Below, piece after piece: positions 60,007 through 64,000 of a DNA stretch of 64,000 nt (position 1 is its first letter; each line of letters starts with the position of its first letter). A program made the translations under genes and the position numbers. The DNA comes from Bacillota bacterium (GTDB lineage: Bacteria; Bacillota; Sulfobacillia; Sulfobacillales; Sulfobacillaceae). The notes under the pieces were generated by a model. The model worked only from the letters and a program-made list of their open reading frames with translations. It was not told the origin of the DNA and did no database searches. The DNA lies in the NCBI GenBank assembly GCA_021820965.1, contig JAKACZ010000006.1, forward strand, positions 62,001-126,000, given 5' to 3'.

Positions 60007-60660
60007 ATGGAGAAAGCGCGCTTAATGGTGGTGGACGACCACGCGTTGTTTCGATCGGCGCTAGCCTCGCTGTTGTCGCGCCAGCCAGACATGGAAATTG
60101 TGGCCGAAGCGGACAGCGGTGGCGATGCGCTCAAAATTGCTGAAGAGCACATGCCGGACTTAATTTTAATGGACATTAACATGACTGGTGGAGATGGGCT
60201 AGAGGCTACGCGTGCCATTAAAAGCCACCTGCCCTATGCAAAGATTTGCATGTTGACCGCTAGCGATGACGACGATTTGTTATTTGAGGCGGTGCGCGCC
60301 GGGGCGCAAGGCTATTTGCTGAAACACATGGATCCGGGAGCTTTTGTGGACGAGGTTCGACGCCAAATTCAGGGAGATCCGGTCATTTCCGAGGAGATTG
60401 CCGCGAAAATCGTGAAAGCGGCGGCGGCCCGAGCCAAGTCGTCGGAAAGCCAGGGCGGAGATACGGAATTTACCGGCCGAGAGATGGAGGTCCTCAAACT
60501 GGTGGGCCAAGGATTGACCAACCGGGAAATCGCCCAACAGTTGGACATTGCCGAGAATACGGTGAAAAATCATCTCCGCAACATTTTGCAGAAACTGCAT
60601 TTCGAAAACCGGGTGCAGGCGGCTGCTTACGCCATTCGTCATGGACTGGTGGAAGAGTAG
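60007..60660 (+). CDS. NarL/LuxR-family response regulator
   Basis: 217 residues. Receiver domain with VVDDHALFRSALASLL (acidic pocket), phospho-Asp near residue 56 in DLILMDINMTGGDGLEA, the Thr in CMLTASDDDDLLFEAV and Lys in GYLLKHMDPGAF. The C-terminal LuxR helix-turn-helix is TGREMEVLKLVGQGLTNREIAQQLDIAENTVKNHLRNILQKLHFENRVQAAAYA. Start ATG has GGGAGGTAAG upstream; an in-frame GTG/ATG at 59989 lies inside the kinase gene. Its stop is 18 nt before tatC. Confidence 0.93.
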   Translation: MEKARLMVVDDHALFRSALASLLSRQPDMEIVAEADSGGDALKIAEEHMPDLILMDINMTGGDGLEATRAIKSHLPYAKICMLTASDDDDLLFEAVRAGAQGYLLKHMDPGAFVDEVRRQIQGDPVISEEIAAKIVKAAAARAKSSESQGGDTEFTGREMEVLKLVGQGLTNREIAQQLDIAENTVKNHLRNILQKLHFENRVQAAAYAIRHGLVEE

Positions 60661-60678
60661 CGGGAGGAGGTACCGACG

Positions 60679-61434
60679 GTGGATGATCGCGAAATGAGCA
60701 TCACCGAACACCTCACCGAACTGAGGCGACGTATTACCATCGTTATCGTGACGGTGGGCGTGCTCTTTTTAGGCGGATTCTTTGTGTCTCGACCGATATT
60801 GCATTGGCTGGTCGCCAGGGCCCACGTCAAGCATATTATTGTCATTGGCGTACCCGAAGCCTTCTTTGCCCTCATCAAGGTGGACTTGATGCTGTCGCTG
60901 GTGGTCGCCTCCCCGGTGGTTTTGTACCAGGTGGCCGCCTTTGTACTGCCGGGATTGACGGACAGGGAACGACGCGTGGTGGGCGCGGTTGTGGGACCCG
61001 GATTGATTTTGTTTTTGGCGGGTATGGCGGGCGGTTTTTTTATCTTTGTCCCCTTGGTGCTGCATGTGATGCTAACTTTTGTGGGACAAGGGGTTGCGGA
61101 ATACTGGAGTCTATCCAATTACCTCAATTTTATCACCTATCTCACCGTGCCGTTCGGATTTTTGGCCGAACTTCCGCTGCTGTCTGGGATTTTGGCTCAT
61201 TTAGGGATTATCGAGCCCTCTATGTTTCGCCGCTACCGCCGCTACGCTGTGGTCATGGCGTTTTTGATTGCGGCCATCGTAGCACCGCCGGACGCTCTGT
61301 CCATGCTGATTATCGGATCGGCCATTTATTTAGTATATGAAGTCAGCCATGGCGTTGCCCGCGTTGTCTATCGAAAGCGGCAGCGGCCGGCCAGATCCTC
61401 GGTTCCCGAACCTTGGGGAGGGAATAACGGATGA
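60679..61434 (+). CDS. tatC: Twin-arginine translocase subunit TatC
   Basis: 251 residues, six membrane helices. SITEHLTELRRRITI is the conserved N-terminal substrate-binding H-L-x-E-L-R-x-R motif. GVPEAFFALIKVDLMLSLVVASPVVLYQVAAFVLPGL contains the second conserved block (E-x-F-x-x-x-k), and FGFLAELPLLSGIL the Phe/Glu site in TM4. APPDALSMLIIG lies in the last helices. It recognises the twin-arginine signal of folded cofactor-containing exports. No tatA/tatB lies next to it. GTG start with GGGAGGAGG upstream; overlaps the FeoA-domain gene by 4 nt. Confidence 0.93.
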   Translation: MDDREMSITEHLTELRRRITIVIVTVGVLFLGGFFVSRPILHWLVARAHVKHIIVIGVPEAFFALIKVDLMLSLVVASPVVLYQVAAFVLPGLTDRERRVVGAVVGPGLILFLAGMAGGFFIFVPLVLHVMLTFVGQGVAEYWSLSNYLNFITYLTVPFGFLAELPLLSGILAHLGIIEPSMFRRYRRYAVVMAFLIAAIVAPPDALSMLIIGSAIYLVYEVSHGVARVVYRKRQRPARSSVPEPWGGNNG

Positions 61435-61652
61435 CTCTGGCTGAGGCCAAAGTGGGAGAACGGGTGCGGGTGGATGGGTTACGCGGCGCCAGCCAGGCAG
61501 ACGAGGCGATTCGTCTCGGCATTGCGCCGGGTAGCGAATTCACCGTGCTCTCTAAGGTGAATCAAGGTCCGGTAGTGGTGCAAGGCAGGGTCAGCCAAAT
61601 TGCCATAGGCCACCAGCTGGCCCGTCGTATCGCCGTCAGCCGACTGGCCTAA
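61431..61652 (+). CDS. FeoA-domain protein
   Basis: 73 residues, a single SH3-like FeoA domain. It has TLAEAKVGERVRVDGLRG at the start, IRLGIAPGSEFTVLSKV (family pattern l-x-x-l-G-i-x-P-G) and GPVVVQGRVSQIAIGHQLARRIAV at the end. FeoA binds FeoB and supports ferrous iron uptake, but no feoB is here. Coupled with tatC by ATGA overlap and placed before an Fe-S oxidoreductase gene, it may have another protein-contact role. Confidence 0.85.
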   Translation: MTLAEAKVGERVRVDGLRGASQADEAIRLGIAPGSEFTVLSKVNQGPVVVQGRVSQIAIGHQLARRIAVSRLA

Positions 61653-61744
61653 CAATTCTTTCCGTCCAATCCGAATACTTGCACTTGGCAAGGAATTTCC
61701 CGGCGTATACACTGAAGGTGACACGGACGGAAGGAGGACCCGGT

Positions 61745-63736
61745 GTGGGCATCAACCATGTGCTATTTATTGTTGTCTTTATTTTTGCCCTATTGTGGTT
61801 CGGATTATTAGTCGAGGAAAAGTGGAGTTTCGTGCAGTTGGGCCAGCCCGCCGATCGTAGCCGCAATCCCGGCGCCCGGCTAATGAGTGTGGCCACCTAC
61901 GTATTTGGTCAAAAGCGGTTGTTTAAAGACAAATATTCCGGCCCCATGCATTTCGCCATTTTTTGGGGATTCCTGGTGCTGACAGTCGGTTCGATGATTT
62001 TCTTGATTCGCGGCCTTCTCCCAGCGGTGGGTGCCCCCCAAGGAACCCCCGCAGTCATGCTTAACGTGGCCACCGACATTATGGCGGTAGCGGTCATGAT
62101 CGCGCTCTTCATGGCCTTCTATAAGCGCTATGTGATGCGGGCCAAGCGCCTGGAGCGAAACTTCGACGCGCTTGCCGTATTGATTTTGATCGCGATTGTG
62201 GTGTTAGCTGATTTGTCCATTGAATCCTTTGGCATTGCGCTGGCCCCGCATGCGGCCTGGGCGCCTTTGGGCTCGGTTTTGGGCCATTGGCTCCGTGGGT
62301 ATGGATCGGTGGTGGACCAGCGCGGCCTTTTGGTCTCCGACTGGGTGAAGCTTTTGTCGCTGATGGGATTTTTGGTGTATCTCCCGTATTCGAAGCACTT
62401 TCACCTGTTTGTCGCACCGCTTAACATTTATCACCGCAATCTAGAGCCGCTTGGACGCCTCCCCGGTTTGGATCTGGAGGATGAAACCGCCGAGTCGTTT
62501 GGCGTAGGCCAGGTGACTGACATGACCTGGGCCGACCTGATGGACGCATACGCCTGCGTACAGTGCGGGCGCTGCACTGAGCAATGCCCGGCCAACTATA
62601 CCCAAAAACACCTGTCGCCTAAGCAAATTATGGTGGATCTTCGGCACCAGCTGGAGGCGGTAGGCCCGATTTTGAAGAAACCGGAAGCCAGGCGGACCCC
62701 TGACGAGCAGGCGCTGCTGGAACTTCCCCTGGCCGGCGGCGTGATTCCGGCTGAAGACCTTTGGGCCTGTACGACTTGCGGGGCGTGTGTGGAAGCCTGC
62801 CCGGTGTTTGACGAGCATGTGGTTAAAATTGTCGGCATGCGACGGCACCTAGTGCTGACGCAGGGAGAAATGCCCGACGAAGCGCAACTGTTCTTTAAGA
62901 ACGTGGAGAATGCCGGCAACCCCTGGGGACTGGGGTTGGATAAGCGGCAGCAATTCGCCCAGGCGATGGGGATTAAAGACTTGTCGCGGGGCGACACCGC
63001 CGAGGTGCTGTATTGGATGGGCTGTGCCGCCACTTACGACGACCGCGCTCGCAGGGTCGCCGAAGCTACGGTGCAGTTGATGAAGCAGGCCGGCATTGAC
63101 GTCGGTGTACTGGGTGAGCGGGAGACCTGCAATGGCGAGGCGGCCCGGCGCATGGGCAACGAGTACCTATTCCAGATGATGGCGCAGCAAAATATCGAAA
63201 CCCTAAACGACCTGGGTGTCAAGACTATCGTGACCACCTGTCCGCACTGCTTCAATACCCTAAAGAACGAGTATCCTGCGTTTGGCGGGGAGTACGAGGT
63301 CATTCACCACAGCGAATTTCTATCGCAGCTGGTGAGTGAGGGACGGCTGACGCCGCAGGGCGGCGAGGCGGTGAGCGTCACCTATCACGACTCCTGTTAT
63401 TTAGGCCGTTACAACAATATTTTCGACCAGCCCCGCGACGTCCTGAAATCGGTGCCCGGTATTACGCTGCGCGAAATGGAGAAGAGTCGCGAGAAGAGCT
63501 TTTGTTGTGGTGCTGGAGGCGGCCGGATGTGGATGGAGGAAAAGGCGGGCACCAAGATTAATCAGGCACGCACTGAGCAGGCACTGGCCACCGGGGCCGA
63601 AACGATTGCCACAGCCTGTCCGTTCTGTTTGACCATGATGCGTGATGGGGTGCAGGCCTTGGGCGCCGAAGATAACGTGCGGGTCAAGGACTTTTCCGAA
63701 ATCCTGGCGGAAAATATGCTTCCCCTGGTCGACTAA
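61745..63736 (+). CDS. Membrane-bound Fe-S oxidoreductase, HdrD/glycolate oxidase (CCG) type
   Basis: 663 residues. Residues 1-235 hold five or six membrane helices like the haem b subunit NarI/HdrE (HFAIFWGFLVLTVGSMIFL, ADLSIESFGIALAPH). Residues 270-380 hold two [4Fe-4S] motifs, CVQCGRCTEQCP and CTTCGACVEACP. Two CCG domains follow: ETCNGEAARR with TTCPHCFNTLKNEY, and YHDSCYLGRYNNI with SFCCGAGGGRMWMEEKAG and TACPFCLTMM. This matches the fused HdrDE-like/YwjF group that feeds electrons, often from EtfAB or glycolate/lactate dehydrogenases, into menaquinone. GTG start has GGAAGGAGG at 7 nt. Confidence 0.9.
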   Translation: MGINHVLFIVVFIFALLWFGLLVEEKWSFVQLGQPADRSRNPGARLMSVATYVFGQKRLFKDKYSGPMHFAIFWGFLVLTVGSMIFLIRGLLPAVGAPQGTPAVMLNVATDIMAVAVMIALFMAFYKRYVMRAKRLERNFDALAVLILIAIVVLADLSIESFGIALAPHAAWAPLGSVLGHWLRGYGSVVDQRGLLVSDWVKLLSLMGFLVYLPYSKHFHLFVAPLNIYHRNLEPLGRLPGLDLEDETAESFGVGQVTDMTWADLMDAYACVQCGRCTEQCPANYTQKHLSPKQIMVDLRHQLEAVGPILKKPEARRTPDEQALLELPLAGGVIPAEDLWACTTCGACVEACPVFDEHVVKIVGMRRHLVLTQGEMPDEAQLFFKNVENAGNPWGLGLDKRQQFAQAMGIKDLSRGDTAEVLYWMGCAATYDDRARRVAEATVQLMKQAGIDVGVLGERETCNGEAARRMGNEYLFQMMAQQNIETLNDLGVKTIVTTCPHCFNTLKNEYPAFGGEYEVIHHSEFLSQLVSEGRLTPQGGEAVSVTYHDSCYLGRYNNIFDQPRDVLKSVPGITLREMEKSREKSFCCGAGGGRMWMEEKAGTKINQARTEQALATGAETIATACPFCLTMMRDGVQALGAEDNVRVKDFSEILAENMLPLVD

Positions 63737-64000
63737 GGGAGTGGCGCGGACGGTTTCCGTCAGCATAAGTTCTACGCATCGATCATGTTGATGACGCGCC
63801 GGGCAGACGCGAAACGGCAAGCATCCAACAACGACTAATGGCTCGACGGACCGTCAGCGCCGATAGGGTGTGCCAGGGCGGCTGGCCGCTCGGGGGCTGC
63901 GTGCCGCGGATCCTCGCGAAGGCATTCAGAAGTAGGTGTCGCTCTTTGTGACCGGATGGGCAACAATGCGACTGGTTAAACACCCGCCGCCAAAACATGA
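63737..64000. other. Right-edge non-coding stretch
   Basis: No gene recognised in the last 264 bp; frames are short on both strands. The next gene of the array, if any, begins beyond the window. Confidence 0.4.

Noticed and set aside
1-64000. tRNA or rRNA genes
   Set aside because: No cloverleaf with TTCGANNC-type arm plus CCA-proximal stem, and no conserved rRNA segments were found on reading both strands by eye.

Overview
The window looks like chromosomal DNA of a moderately GC-rich Gram-positive bacterium. Genes have strong AGGAGG-type ribosome sites, frequent GTG and TTG starts, many 1-4 nt stop/start overlaps, a menaquinone (not ubiquinone) pathway, a TM2-SHOCT protein and a UgtP-type glycolipid glucosyltransferase. 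The gene set resembles Sulfobacillus-like acidophilic Firmicutes. That placement is inferred from gene content; there is no rRNA in the window.

Left part (1-32.7 kb) is an accessory, partly decayed region. It holds the end of an MFS exporter, a class II aldolase, and a TetR regulator with a KAS II enzyme. Next come a frameshifted DUF4338 (DruA/transposase-type) relic, a TM2-SHOCT pair and a TnpB relic. A cobalamin-riboswitch operon follows in which cobS and cobQ are intact but cbiB and cobD, the two genes of the aminopropanol arm, are both broken. A second cobalamin riboswitch controls a BtuF lipoprotein. After that lie an NCS1 permease/PfkB kinase pair and a hemerythrin/radical-SAM/transglutaminase group with FNR-like dyads. 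The rest of this part contains a methyltransferase, an ABC exporter, several transposase relics, one complete IS630-type element with terminal repeats, an IclR-hyi-glxR glyoxylate module, an inactivated AbiEii-like nucleotidyltransferase, a saccharopine-dehydrogenase-like gene behind a strong palindrome, a 46-bp tandem repeat and an SCP2 protein.

Middle part (32.7-48.2 kb) is compact housekeeping. The minus-strand operon menF-menD-menH-menB-menE-menA is followed by a small membrane protein. On the plus strand are a phosphotransferase, prephenate dehydratase, a degenerate ThiD-like protein, a membrane-anchored long-chain acyl-CoA synthetase, a diacylglycerol glucosyltransferase and a polysaccharide deacetylase. 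A YigZ-family gene and a small unknown gene lie opposite.

Right part (48.3-64 kb) is one long plus-strand array. It starts with a molybdenum hydroxylase operon coxS-L-M-D-E-G-F plus a MocA-like enzyme; the large subunit has the form II motif AYRGAGR rather than the CO-oxidising form I motif. An acetyl-CoA-synthetase-like ligase and an alpha/beta hydrolase follow closely. The array then runs into a two-component system, tatC, a FeoA-domain protein and a membrane-bound HdrD/glycolate-oxidase-type iron-sulfur oxidoreductase. A plausible reading is Mo-dependent hydroxylation of a carbon substrate coupled through CoA activation and iron-sulfur proteins to the menaquinone pool made by the neighbouring men genes.
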